DNA from: JANNXQ01 sp038238555
Lineage (GTDB): Bacteria; Verrucomicrobiota; Verrucomicrobiia; Chthoniobacterales; Chthoniobacteraceae
Direction of reading: 5' to 3'
Length of the DNA: 64,000 bases
Assembly (NCBI GenBank): GCA_038238555.1
Contig: JBBRXP010000003.1
Coordinates: 30,551-94,550 of the forward strand
Shown: positions 18,093 through 26,886 of the stretch, piece after piece
Numbering within the stretch: the stretch's first letter is position 1
Layout: each line of letters starts with the position of its first letter
Notes under the pieces: model-generated
What the model was told of the DNA's origin: nothing
Database searches by the model: none
What the model saw: only the letters and a program-made list of their open reading frames with translations
Translations under genes and position numbers: made by a program

Positions 18093-18794
18093 ATGAAAGA
18101 GCCACGCATGATGCAACGCGTTCAACCCGGCAAGCGGATCCTCGATCTCGCTTTAGCGGTGCCGGCCATGATCCTTCTTGCCCCCGCGTTTGCAGCGGCC
18201 GCACTGCTGGTTGCCGTGGGAATGGGTACGCCCGTTCTCTTCCGCCAGCAGCGCCCTGGCCTTCTTGGCCGGCCCTTTACCCTTCTAAAGCTACGCACGA
18301 TGACAGACGCACGCGACGGGGAAGGTAACTTAAAGTTGGATGCCGAACGGATGACGCGCCTCGGCCGATTCCTGCGCAAGACGAGTCTCGATGAACTGCC
18401 GCAACTCTGGAACGTAATGCGTGGCGATATGTCCCTGGTCGGACCGAGACCGCTGATGTGGGATTACCTGTCTTATTACACACCCGAGCAAATGCGACGG
18501 CATGAAGCGATGCCCGGAATCACCGGATGGGCACAAATCAATGGCAGAAATGGTGTGCCGTTTAGTGGCCGGCTGAAGCTCGATGTCTGGTATGTGGATC
18601 ACTGGAGCCTGTGGCTCGATGTGACAATACTTTGCCGGACATTTTTGAGCGTCCTCTTTTCTCGTGGAGTGCTGCTCGATCAGCCTTTGCATGAAATGGA
18701 CGATCTTGGGCTTCATGCTTCCACACGCAAGAGGAGGAGCGCGGCCGCGGGAGACAAAACAACGCCCGTGAACGGAAGGCCCGAGGGGCGATAA
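18093..18794 (+). CDS. Bacterial sugar transferase (PglC-like phosphoglycosyltransferase)
   Basis: From ATG 18093 this is a 233-residue monotopic phosphoglycosyltransferase, the short PglC-like form without the extra helices of WbaP. It has one N-terminal hydrophobic segment (about 16-44), then FRQQRPGLLGRPFTLLKLRTM, the catalytic Asp-Glu dyad in TSLDELPQLWN, GDMSLVGPRPL, and PGITGWAQINGRN. It transfers a sugar-1-phosphate to undecaprenyl phosphate, starting the lipid-linked glycan. The frame stays open upstream to a TTG at 18012, but the residues added are not conserved-looking. Downstream genes for a diamino sugar suggest diNAcBac-1-phosphate as substrate. Confidence 0.9.
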   Translation: MKEPRMMQRVQPGKRILDLALAVPAMILLAPAFAAAALLVAVGMGTPVLFRQQRPGLLGRPFTLLKLRTMTDARDGEGNLKLDAERMTRLGRFLRKTSLDELPQLWNVMRGDMSLVGPRPLMWDYLSYYTPEQMRRHEAMPGITGWAQINGRNGVPFSGRLKLDVWYVDHWSLWLDVTILCRTFLSVLFSRGVLLDQPLHEMDDLGLHASTRKRRSAAAGDKTTPVNGRPEGR

Positions 18795-18825
18795 CCAAGC
18801 ACCTATCACATTCGAAGTTTCAAGT

Positions 18826-20613
18826 ATGCCGATGCAGATGCAAATCCTGCGAACCGGGGACAGTGACCAATGGACCAGCGCGCTGGCAGAGTCGTTACAA
18901 TACGATTTCTACCACCTGCCCGGCTACCATGCCCTCGCCGAGAGCCGGGGAGAAGGCATCGGTCACCTGCTGGTCTTTCGCGAACAGGACTATTGTATCG
19001 CCCTCCCGCTCCTACTGCGGTCGGTGGATACAGTGGAAGGTCTCGAAGGAGCTGGAAACGGTTGGAAAGATGCCACGTCGGTCTATGGCTACGCCGGACC
19101 CGTTGCGTCGCACGCGGAAATTCCGGCGCTCGTCCTGGCAAAATTTCGGCGTGCGTTGCGCGAGACGCTGCTCGGCATGGGAGTAGTCTCGGTATTCTCT
19201 CGGCTGCATCCGTTGTTTGCGCAGCAATCCCTCCTATCCGGCCTGGGCGATCATGTGGGGCAGGGGCAGACCGTATCCGTCGATCTTACTGAGCCACTGG
19301 ATGTGCAGCGCGCGAACTATCGTCGAAACCATCGCAGGAACATTCAGACTCTCGAGAAAATCGGCGTGACCTGCATCCGCGATGAGAGGCTGGAATACTT
19401 GCATGACTTTGTAGGTCTTTATCACGAAGCGATGCGTCGTGTGCATGCTGAGGAGAGTTACTTTTTCGATGAGAGTTACTTTGCGAATCTCGCCTCGTGT
19501 CTGGGAGAGGCCATGCAGTTATTCGTCTGCCGACTCGAGGGCGAAGTCATCTGCGGTGGATTTTTTACGGCCTTGAATTCCATTGCACAGGCCCATCTCG
19601 CCGGCGCATTGGATAAGTATGTGGACCTCTCCTCGCCGAAGCTGCTTTACGACCGGGTCTCCTTGTGGGCGCGCGAGCGCGGATGCCGCATCTTCCATCT
19701 CGGAGGCGGCGTGGGTGCGCAGACGGACTCCGTGTTCTACTTCAAAGCGGGATTTTCCGACCGCAGGCATGAGTTCTCGACGTGGCGTTGGGTGATCGAT
19801 CCGCAGGTTTACAAGCGATTGTGCGAAGAAAAGGCGCGGTGGAATGACAGGAAAGGGTTGCGGTTCGTTTCGACGGATTTTTTTCCCGAGTATTGGTGTT
19901 CGACGATGTCTCCTGCGCCGTCGTACGATGGGCAATCAGGCCATGCACTTTTCCGCGCTTCCCGTGTGCCGGTTCCATGCGGAACCCAGAAACAAGCTAT
20001 CCCGATGAAGGGAGAAAAGGGCATCGTCGTGATCGGCGCGGGCGGTCACGCAAAGGTCATTCTGAGCACCCTCACGGCGTGCGGGCGATGGGTGGCGGGA
20101 GTATTCGACGACGATGCCACCAAGTGGGGAAGCAAAGCGCTGGGCGCCCGCATTTCTCCGCTGGAAAGAGAACGCGGCGGCAGCGCGATCATCGGCATCG
20201 GCGACAATCGTCGCCGGATGGAATTGGCGAGAACCTTGAACTTTCAGTGGGAAATCGCCGTGCATCCGAATGCCTGCGTGGACCTTTCGGTGCAACTTGG
20301 CCCGGGCTCGGTGGTGTTTGCGGGTGTGATCGTTCAGCCCGATACGGTCATCGGCGAGCACGTGATTCTGAACACCGGCGCCACGATCGATCACGACTGT
20401 ATTATTGCCGATTTCACGCACATCGCTCCGGGAGTGCGGCTGGCTGGCGGCGTCGAAATCGGCGAGGGCGCATTCCTCGGCATTGGTTGCTCGGTGATCC
20501 CCGGCGTGAAGATAGGCCGGTGGAGCACAGTCGGAGCGGGAGCGGTGGTCATCCGGGACGTGCCGGAGGGCGCCGTGGTGCTGGGCGTGCCCGCGAGAGT
20601 GCTCAAGTCATGA
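18826..20613 (+). CDS. Fusion: FemAB/GNAT-type transferase + PglD-like sugar O/N-acetyltransferase
   Basis: The 595-residue protein joins two enzymes. Residues 1 to ~345 are a paralogue of the FemAB/GNAT protein at 11069 (shared HLPGYHALAESRGEGIGHLL and HLGGGVGAQTDSVFYFKAGF). After a ~50-residue linker, residues ~397-595 form a PglD/NeuD-like acetyltransferase: GIVVIGAGGHAKVI (nucleotide-sugar Rossmann part), then left-handed beta-helix hexapeptide repeats with the catalytic-base motif GATIDHDC. PglD acetylates the 4-amino group of UDP-4-amino sugars. The reading frame is continuous with no stop or poor-codon zone at the join. Its stop overlaps the aminotransferase start by ATGA. Confidence 0.85.
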   Translation: MPMQMQILRTGDSDQWTSALAESLQYDFYHLPGYHALAESRGEGIGHLLVFREQDYCIALPLLLRSVDTVEGLEGAGNGWKDATSVYGYAGPVASHAEIPALVLAKFRRALRETLLGMGVVSVFSRLHPLFAQQSLLSGLGDHVGQGQTVSVDLTEPLDVQRANYRRNHRRNIQTLEKIGVTCIRDERLEYLHDFVGLYHEAMRRVHAEESYFFDESYFANLASCLGEAMQLFVCRLEGEVICGGFFTALNSIAQAHLAGALDKYVDLSSPKLLYDRVSLWARERGCRIFHLGGGVGAQTDSVFYFKAGFSDRRHEFSTWRWVIDPQVYKRLCEEKARWNDRKGLRFVSTDFFPEYWCSTMSPAPSYDGQSGHALFRASRVPVPCGTQKQAIPMKGEKGIVVIGAGGHAKVILSTLTACGRWVAGVFDDDATKWGSKALGARISPLERERGGSAIIGIGDNRRRMELARTLNFQWEIAVHPNACVDLSVQLGPGSVVFAGVIVQPDTVIGEHVILNTGATIDHDCIIADFTHIAPGVRLAGGVEIGEGAFLGIGCSVIPGVKIGRWSTVGAGAVVIRDVPEGAVVLGVPARVLKS

Positions 20614-21737
20614 ATCCTCGCACTTACCTCTCTCCGCCCCACATGGGCGACGAAGAGCTCATATTGGTGAAAGAGGCATTTGCGACTAACTGGATCGCGC
20701 CGCTCGGGCCGCACGTCGATGCTTTTGAAAAGGAACTTGCAGCCTGTGTCGGCGCTTCCCACGCAGTCGCGCTGTCCTCCGGCACTGCCGCCATTCATCT
20801 CGCGCTGCGCCTGTTGGGGCTCGAACGCGGCGAGGAGGTGCTCTGCCCCTCCCTTACATTCAGCGCCAGCGCCAATCCCATTCTTTATGAAGGAGGAGCG
20901 CCTGTCTTTATCGACTCCGAACTTTCGACGTGGAATATGAATCCGGAGTTACTTTGCGAAGAACTCGAAGCTGGCGCCGCGCGGGGTAAGTTGCCGCGGG
21001 CAGTGATCGTGGTCGATCTTTACGGACAGAGCGCGGACTACGATCCCATCCTGGCAACGTGCGCGAGTTATAACGTGCCTGTTATCCAGGATTCGGCGGA
21101 AGCGCTTGGCGCCACTTATAAGGGACAACCAGTAGGAACCCAGGGCCGTTGCAGCGTCTTCTCCTTCAATGGAAATAAGATCATCACCACTTCCGGCGGC
21201 GGCATGTTAGTCTCCGAAGATGCGCATATGATCGAACGCGCGCGCTTTCTTGCCACGCAGGCGCGCGATCCGGCGCCGCACTATCAGCACTCCGCAGTCG
21301 GCTTTAACTATCGCATGAGCAACGTGCTCGCCGGCATCGGGCGCGGCCAGCTCCGTGCTCTGCCGGAGCGCGTCGCCGCGCGCAAGCGCAACCGGCTTTT
21401 TTACGAATCCCGATTGAGCGCGTTGCCCGGCATCTGCTTCATGCCCATTGCCTCGCATGGGGAGCCTAACTACTGGCTGACTTGTGTTACTATCGATCCA
21501 GCCGAATTCGGAGCGACGCGAGAGGAAGTGCGGCTCGCGCTCGAGGCCGCGAATATCGAATCCCGGCCTGTGTGGAAGCCCCTGCATCTCCAGCCAGTAT
21601 TTGCCGGTTGCCGGGTGCGGGGCGGAGCGGTCGCGGCGGAAATCTTCGAGCAAGGGCTTTGCCTCCCGAGCGGGTCTGCACTTACCGAAGCCAGCCTGGC
21701 GCTCATCTGCGAGATCGTGCAGGGCCTTCGCAAATAG
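20610..21737 (+). CDS. DegT/DnrJ/EryC1/StrS aminotransferase (PglE-like)
   Basis: The 375-residue PLP enzyme starts at the ATG overlapping the previous stop and has the family opening YLSPPHMGDEELILVKEAF. It carries the SSGTAAIHLALRL phosphate-binding region, the Asp of VIQDSAEALGA, and the Schiff-base lysine in FSFNGNKIITTSGGGM. PglE-type members transfer an amino group to the C4 keto of UDP-4-keto-6-deoxy-GlcNAc. The flanking PglD-like domain and PglF-like dehydratase fit UDP-diNAcBac synthesis. An open frame extends upstream to 19893 but lies inside the fusion gene in another frame and is not coding. Confidence 0.93.
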   Translation: MNPRTYLSPPHMGDEELILVKEAFATNWIAPLGPHVDAFEKELAACVGASHAVALSSGTAAIHLALRLLGLERGEEVLCPSLTFSASANPILYEGGAPVFIDSELSTWNMNPELLCEELEAGAARGKLPRAVIVVDLYGQSADYDPILATCASYNVPVIQDSAEALGATYKGQPVGTQGRCSVFSFNGNKIITTSGGGMLVSEDAHMIERARFLATQARDPAPHYQHSAVGFNYRMSNVLAGIGRGQLRALPERVAARKRNRLFYESRLSALPGICFMPIASHGEPNYWLTCVTIDPAEFGATREEVRLALEAANIESRPVWKPLHLQPVFAGCRVRGGAVAAEIFEQGLCLPSGSALTEASLALICEIVQGLRK

Positions 21738-21780
21738 ATCGAGCGCTCGCAGACTGTCGAAGCACTCAATATCGCGCCGA

Positions 21781-21861
21781 GGCGTCCGCAAGGGGCGGTC
21801 GCTGGTTGGCGAGACCGCCCGCGCTCGGGTTGCGCTCGCAACCACTCGCCGCGGATCGTTT
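21781..21861 (-). repeat. Dispersed intergenic repeat, copy 2 (inverted relative to 2491-2588)
   Basis: The reverse complement of this stretch aligns with about 2492-2575 over ~80 bases with scattered substitutions and a few-base gap. It shares long identical blocks such as GCGGCGAGTGG, TGCGAGCGCAAC, GAGCGCGGGCGG and TGCGGACG. It occupies most of the 224-base gap between the aminotransferase and dehydratase genes. The two copies are 19 kb apart in opposite orientation. Confidence 0.75.
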
Positions 21862-21961
21862 TTATGGAGAGGACCGACTACCTAGCTGCTAACGGAAAGC
21901 GTCTGCCGCCCACGCCCCCCAGACAACTCGCGCCTCGGCGCGATCGAAAGAAAATCCAGCC

Positions 21962-23932
21962 ATGATGCATCGAATCTATGGGGTTCTCGCGGGCGTGCGC
22001 ACCGCGCGTTTCACCTTTCTGATCCTGGCTTATGCGGATGCCATGGCATTCACGCTTTGGTTATCTTACTTGCTGCGGTTCGACTTCGTTATCCCTGGCG
22101 AATACTATCAAGTCTTCGGCGTTTGCGTATGGTGGATTATTATTCTCAAGCTGCTCATGCTTCTGGCATCCGGCCAGTTTCGGGATTCCCTGAGTTACTT
22201 TAGCACGCCGGACCTCAGCCGCGTCTTTGCCGTCTGCTTTATCAGCTCCTCTGCCATTGCGGCTGTCAACTTACTCGGTGGCCTCTCGATGGCTCCGCCT
22301 CGCGGCGTGATCCTCACCGACTTTGTCCTTTCCTGTGCGATGTTATGCGGCGGGCGCATGGCGCTGCGGTTACTCCGGGAGCGTTTTCTTGTTCCCCAGT
22401 CGCGGCCGCATCGCGACAGTCGCCGAGTGGGTATTATCGGCGCGGGAGATACTGGCTCGGACTTATGCCTCGAGTTACTCGCCAAGCGCTGGCTCGGTCT
22501 GCGGCCCCTCGCTTTCTTTGACGACGTCCGCCCACGCAATACCCGTCTGCACGGCATCCGCCTATGGGGCAGGCCCGAGAGCCTGCGCGACCCGGGGACT
22601 TGCGCGAAGCTGGACGAGATCATCATCGCCCTGCCCACCGCTCCCGCCGCCCGGCTCCGGGAGATCGTGCTCATCTTGCAGCAGACCAAGTTGCCATTCC
22701 GCATTATCCCTTCGATGACGCAATTGGCGATGGGCACCGTGAGCGTTACCAATCTGCGCCCCGTGGCCATCGAGGACTTGCTGGGCCGCGATGTCGTGCA
22801 AATTGACACGCAAGACATCCGGGAAATGATCGCGGGACGCGTGGTGCTCGTGACCGGCGCGGGCGGGAGCATCGGGAGCGAATTGTGCCGGCAGATCGCG
22901 GCGTTCGCTCCGCGCACCCTGGTCATGGTCGAGCGCTCCGAAGCCGCGCTCTTTCCCATTGAGCAGGAACTGATCGAACATGGATGGGGCAACATGCTGA
23001 TTCCATTCGTCGCGGACATTCTCGATACGTCGTGCATGGAGGCGATCTTCGCGCGTTACCGGCCGTATGCCGTCTTTCATGCCGCAGCCCACAAGCATGT
23101 GCCGCTCATGGAAAGCCAGCCGGCGGAAGCCATTCGCAATAACATCCTGGGCACCGCGCAGATCGCCGAGATAGCTCGCACTTACCAGGTGGACCGCTTT
23201 TTACTTATCTCCACCGACAAGGCGATCAATCCAACGAGTGTGATGGGAGCGACCAAGCGCATGGCGGAGTTACTCGTCCAGGCGATGCAGACACGCGCGG
23301 ACACCGGAACCAAGTTTATGGCCGTGCGCTTTGGCAATGTGCTGGGTTCCTCCGGTAGCGTCGTGCCCATCTTTACCAGGCAGATCGCCGCGGGCGGGCC
23401 TATCAAAGTAACTCATCCGGATGTTACTCGTTACTTCATGACTATTCCCGAAGCCGTAAGCCTCGTGTTGCAGAGCGCGTCGCATGGGCAGGGCGGAGAT
23501 ATCTATGTCCTCGATATGGGCGACCCGGTGAAGATTGTCGGTCTTGCGCGGCAGATGATCGAGCTGAGCGGGCTTACTCCAGATACCGACATCCGCATCG
23601 AGTTCACCGGCCTGCGTCCAGGCGAAAAGCTCTTTGAGGAACTCAGTCACAGCGCGGAAAATGTGAAGCCCACCAGCCATCCGAAGATACTGCGCTTTAT
23701 CTGCGAACCTCTGTCGCACGAGGTCGTGAAGCCCATCCTCGAAGGCATGGCTTCCATCCTTTGCACCGCGCCGCCTCACGAACTCAAGCTTCTGCTGAAG
23801 AAGGTGATTCCCGAATACACTCCGCAGATGCAGGAAGACAGGAAGCAAGAGGGTGTCGAAGAGATAGCCCAGGCGGAGGGCAGTACGGCGGTGTTCTTGC
23901 CGGAGTCCACGGTGCCGATCGGTTCCGTTTAA
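21962..23932 (+). CDS. Nucleotide-sugar 4,6-dehydratase, FlaA1/CapD/PglF membrane type
   Basis: The 656-residue protein has four N-terminal membrane helices (about 14-130), a CoA-binding-like Rossmann domain (RRVGIIGAGDTGSDL, about 157), and a long SDR domain. The SDR part has the NAD motif TGAGGSIGSELCRQ (about 298-311), VFHAAAHKHVPLME, and the TDK catalytic motif in STDKAINPTSVMGATKRMAE (about 416-435), where Met replaces the usual SDR tyrosine, as in PglF and WbpM. Reaction: UDP-GlcNAc to UDP-4-keto-6-deoxy sugar, first step of the diamino-sugar branch. It is separated from pglE by the repeat element but lies on the same strand. Confidence 0.93.
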   Translation: MMHRIYGVLAGVRTARFTFLILAYADAMAFTLWLSYLLRFDFVIPGEYYQVFGVCVWWIIILKLLMLLASGQFRDSLSYFSTPDLSRVFAVCFISSSAIAAVNLLGGLSMAPPRGVILTDFVLSCAMLCGGRMALRLLRERFLVPQSRPHRDSRRVGIIGAGDTGSDLCLELLAKRWLGLRPLAFFDDVRPRNTRLHGIRLWGRPESLRDPGTCAKLDEIIIALPTAPAARLREIVLILQQTKLPFRIIPSMTQLAMGTVSVTNLRPVAIEDLLGRDVVQIDTQDIREMIAGRVVLVTGAGGSIGSELCRQIAAFAPRTLVMVERSEAALFPIEQELIEHGWGNMLIPFVADILDTSCMEAIFARYRPYAVFHAAAHKHVPLMESQPAEAIRNNILGTAQIAEIARTYQVDRFLLISTDKAINPTSVMGATKRMAELLVQAMQTRADTGTKFMAVRFGNVLGSSGSVVPIFTRQIAAGGPIKVTHPDVTRYFMTIPEAVSLVLQSASHGQGGDIYVLDMGDPVKIVGLARQMIELSGLTPDTDIRIEFTGLRPGEKLFEELSHSAENVKPTSHPKILRFICEPLSHEVVKPILEGMASILCTAPPHELKLLLKKVIPEYTPQMQEDRKQEGVEEIAQAEGSTAVFLPESTVPIGSV

Positions 23933-24482
23933 GTGTCAGTTGGCGGTAAGCGCGCCTTGGGATTTGAAGGCGCGGTGTCGGAACGAAAAAGCGCAGCGGC
24001 ACTCGCCGCACGCTCATACCATCTCGCAGAGCGCGACATTTCTGCCGCGCTTCCTCCGATCGCGCGCGGCGCTACATTCAAGGCATCCGGATCTCGCACC
24101 GCTTGTCAATGAATGGCGCGCCCTCGGCGCAGGGGGACGACGGCGACAGGAGTGTCGCCGTTCCTTGATCAGGCCCTTCCCAACTGCGGTCTCTTTGTTA
24201 GTTGGGAGATGGTATCGGAGGGGTCGTCAAGCATCCGCTCCGGCAACACCATTGATGATGGTATTATAACGGAAGAACATCCGCGGCTGGCCGGCGATAG
24301 TAACCGGCGCACGAGGGCAGAATAAGTGATCGTCGTCATGAGCAGTTCGCAGGGCACAGAGGGCAAGTGCGCGCGTGCAATGCGTTTTCCACCGCTACAG
24401 AAACTTCTCGTGGCGCCGCCGGTCTCCTCTTACACACGTTGCACGTTCTCCGCAGAGCCCACCCACAGAATACACCAGCACC
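23933..24482. other. 550-base intergenic stretch
   Basis: No frame here looks coding: the short open frames have low-complexity GC-driven content and no start with a ribosome site. It holds a small perfect hairpin at 24140-24161 and an AT-rich island around 24248-24262 (TATTATAAC) that could be part of a promoter for the phosphofructokinase gene. No convincing -35 box at proper spacing was found. Confidence 0.5.
24140..24161. repeat. Hairpin with 9-bp perfect stem
   Basis: The arms ACGGCGACA and TGTCGCCGT flank the loop GGAG. No T-run follows on either strand, so an intrinsic terminator is unlikely. The outer pattern (CGGCGA...TCGCCG then TTCC) resembles the palindrome at 47696-47722, so both may belong to one small dispersed family. 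Confidence 0.6.
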
Positions 24483-25883
24483 ATGAAACGAATTGGCATC
24501 CTTACCGCGGGCGGCGATACGCCGGCTCTGAACGCCACGATTCAGGGCGCGCTTGTTCGCGCCAATCAACTCAGGATCGAAGTCATCGGACTTATCAAGG
24601 GTTTTAACAGCCTCTTTAATCCGCGCGTTCCTCACGTGCATCTCAATCCGCTTTATCAGGAAATACCCGAGATCGATCCGACCATGGGCGGTACGCTGAT
24701 CGGCTCTTCGCGGGACTTTGTGGATCCGGAGAAAAAAGACGAGCTCGATCTCGTCGTCTCGCGCCTGAAAAGGCTCGGCGTCGAGGGGCTCATCTGTGTG
24801 GGAGGCGATGGCACGCTCAATGGGCTCCTGCCACTGGCGGAGCGGCTGCCCACGGTGCTCGCGCCGAAGACCATCGACAACGATCTCGGGCTCAACTACG
24901 CCAGCGAGCCCGATGAATGGGCGCGCGTGGCCGATCCGCTCGCGCGCGGCGGCTTTGAGTACCGGCGCACGGAATCGCAGGCGGTTTTCGATCTCGACCA
25001 CATGGTCAATTACATCACGCCGGGTTATGCCACCGCGGTGTTTGTCTCGGCCAGCGGCGTGGAGCGCATTCGCACCACGGCGGAGAGCCACCGGCGCATC
25101 GCCATCATCGAAGTCATGGGTCGGCACTCGGGATACATCGCGCTGGGTTCGGCTTATGGGCGGCCTGACATTGTGCTGGTGCCCGAGGCGCCGATCGATC
25201 TCGAACATCTGGCGGAACGGGTAAGGCGGATCTATGACCTTCAAAAAAATGTCGTTATTGTGTGCGGTGAAGGGATCGTGGATGAACAAGGGAACGAGTT
25301 TGGCGCGGAAAGTAAGTCCACCGATCCGGCGGGTAACATCGCGCTAAGCGGCGCCGCGGATGCCTTGCGCACCAAGCTTATCCAAATGCTGGGCGATCGT
25401 TACTTTCAACTTTATCGCCGCGGCGAATCGGCGCGCGAAGCTATCTTTACTCGCAAGGTGGGGCATACCCAGCGCGGCGGGCGGCCTATTCTTTTCGATC
25501 GGTTTTATGCCGCGCAACTCGGGGCCAAGGCCGTTGAGTTACTCTACGAGGGCCGCAATAACTCCGTGGCCATCCTCCAATACGACGAATCGAAAGGTTT
25601 CCATGTGGAAGGTTACGACGCGAACCGCTTCCGGGATCGCTGGGGACTTATCCACGCGCGGCAGATGCATCCCGCCTTTTACGACTCGAAGCTGATGAAG
25701 CCCTCGCGCATGGGTATCGACTATCTCCTGCCGATCTTTACCAACGCCATCGGCGAAGATGACATGGAGCACACGCGCCAGACGTTATTCGCCGCCAACA
25801 ATCTTTCGCAGCCGTATCACTCCATCAATACCGACATCAACAAACGCATCCGCTTTCTTCCAACCGAAGAGCCGGGCGCTTAA
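24483..25883 (+). CDS. pfkA: 6-phosphofructokinase
   Basis: From ATG 24483 the protein has 466 residues and starts MKRIGILTAGGDTPALNATI. It contains GGDGTLNG (about 107-114), PKTIDNDLG (about 129-137), IEVMGRHSGYIAL and GHTQRGGRP. It phosphorylates fructose 6-phosphate in glycolysis. The donor-determining positions are mixed: Gly in GGDG suggests ATP, while Lys in PKTIDND is shared with PPi-dependent and with plant/trypanosome-type ATP enzymes, so ATP is likely but unproven. It is longer than E. coli PfkA (320). An upstream extension to 24375 is open but not family-like. Confidence 0.92.
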   Translation: MKRIGILTAGGDTPALNATIQGALVRANQLRIEVIGLIKGFNSLFNPRVPHVHLNPLYQEIPEIDPTMGGTLIGSSRDFVDPEKKDELDLVVSRLKRLGVEGLICVGGDGTLNGLLPLAERLPTVLAPKTIDNDLGLNYASEPDEWARVADPLARGGFEYRRTESQAVFDLDHMVNYITPGYATAVFVSASGVERIRTTAESHRRIAIIEVMGRHSGYIALGSAYGRPDIVLVPEAPIDLEHLAERVRRIYDLQKNVVIVCGEGIVDEQGNEFGAESKSTDPAGNIALSGAADALRTKLIQMLGDRYFQLYRRGESAREAIFTRKVGHTQRGGRPILFDRFYAAQLGAKAVELLYEGRNNSVAILQYDESKGFHVEGYDANRFRDRWGLIHARQMHPAFYDSKLMKPSRMGIDYLLPIFTNAIGEDDMEHTRQTLFAANNLSQPYHSINTDINKRIRFLPTEEPGA

Positions 25884-25891
25884 GATCCCAA

Positions 25892-25907
25892 GGAGAGGCG
25901 CCTCTCC
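25892..25907. terminator. 16-base perfect palindrome between convergent genes
   Basis: GGAGAGGC is followed directly by GCCTCTCC, eight bases after the phosphofructokinase stop, in the 114-base gap before the convergent outer-membrane gene end. A strong stem is possible, but there is no loop and no T-run, so a terminator role is suggested by position only. Confidence 0.35.
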
Positions 25908-25997
25908 CAGGGGGCTCAACTTTCGGCTCGGAGCAAGTCAGGAGCCTCTTAGTCTCCGACGTGACGGCGATAGGATGGCTGCGATCTCTTTGCCGAC

Positions 25998-26885
25998 CTA
26001 GAACTGCACCGTCAACCCGAGCGACGTGCCGAAGCTCTGGTAGCTGGCGAGATTCTGCGAGGAATCGCTGTCCACAAAATTCGTGGTGACACTGCCAAAC
26101 CAGTGCGGGCGGAATTGGTAGATGAGATTGCCGCCGAGCACGTGGCGCGAATCGGTGCGGTCGATGTCGAACTGACTATACTGCCACGCGTAGTAGAGCT
26201 GCCCGGTGAGCTGCGGCGTGAAGGCGTGCGCGAGGCCCAGGACGATGCTGTGCTGCCGGCGATCGTCGATGCCCGGATCGGCCAGGAACTCGGTGAAGCT
26301 GTAGCCGACGTATGCGAGCGAGCGGCCGGCATTAAAGGCGTAGCCCCAGTCGGTTCCCACGAGAAGGCCGAGCGCCTGGGTGATGCGATCCCCGGTGTCG
26401 TAGCTCAAGTAGCGATACGGCTCCGCGCTCAGGTAGATGCGCGGGAGCTTCGGAGCGGGCCGGTAGTCGAAGGTGGCCACGGCGCTGTAGCCGTAGAAGC
26501 TTCGCTCTTCAAAGCGCGCATACACCGCCGATTCGATCCTGCCCGAGAGATCGAAATGAAAATACTTCCCGATCTCCGTGTTGTAGCCGACCTCGAAGGT
26601 TGGCAGGAAAATGAAATCGCCGCTGCTGTGATTGCCGCTGAGCTTCGCGTTGGTGGTGAATTGCTCGCGCGCGGTGAGGTTTACTCGGAACTTCGAGCGG
26701 GCAAATGCGCCGCCTTTGCCGTCGATCTCGCCGATGTCTTCGATCTCCTCGGCGCTCTGCCGCGTGGGGCGCGAGGAGGAGTGATAGGAATACGTCTTGC
26801 CATCCTGGGCGCGGAGTGGAGCGGTGAGCGCGGCGAGCAGCATCACGCTCCAAATTTTAGCCCGCTTATGTTGTCGCCCATTCAT
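25998..26885 (-). CDS. Exported outer-membrane beta-barrel protein, function unknown
   Basis: From the ATG at 26885 this is a 295-residue protein with a signal peptide (about 1-27, ending LTAPLRAQ). Alternating hydrophobic/aromatic strands follow to a C-terminal phenylalanine (TSLGLTVQF), the hallmark of outer-membrane barrels inserted by BamA. Long repeated strand pairs such as YFHFDLSGRIESAVYARF and QLTGQLYYAWQYSQF support about 12-14 strands. The start lies one base after the FecR-domain gene stop, so the two are co-translated. An upstream GTG at 26906 is less likely. Transported substrate is not visible. Confidence 0.75.
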   Translation of the reverse strand: MNGRQHKRAKIWSVMLLAALTAPLRAQDGKTYSYHSSSRPTRQSAEEIEDIGEIDGKGGAFARSKFRVNLTAREQFTTNAKLSGNHSSGDFIFLPTFEVGYNTEIGKYFHFDLSGRIESAVYARFEERSFYGYSAVATFDYRPAPKLPRIYLSAEPYRYLSYDTGDRITQALGLLVGTDWGYAFNAGRSLAYVGYSFTEFLADPGIDDRRQHSIVLGLAHAFTPQLTGQLYYAWQYSQFDIDRTDSRHVLGGNLIYQFRPHWFGSVTTNFVDSDSSQNLASYQSFGTSLGLTVQF

Positions 26886-26886
26886 C

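Noticed and set aside
19893..20609. Upstream extension of the PglE-like aminotransferase
   Set aside because: It lies in another frame of the FemAB-PglD fusion; the ATGA overlap at 20610 and the family N-terminus mark the true start.
24248..24262. Promoter for phosphofructokinase with TATTATAAC as -10
   Set aside because: No -35 box at 16-18 bases upstream and more than 200 bases from the start codon; kept only as a remark.
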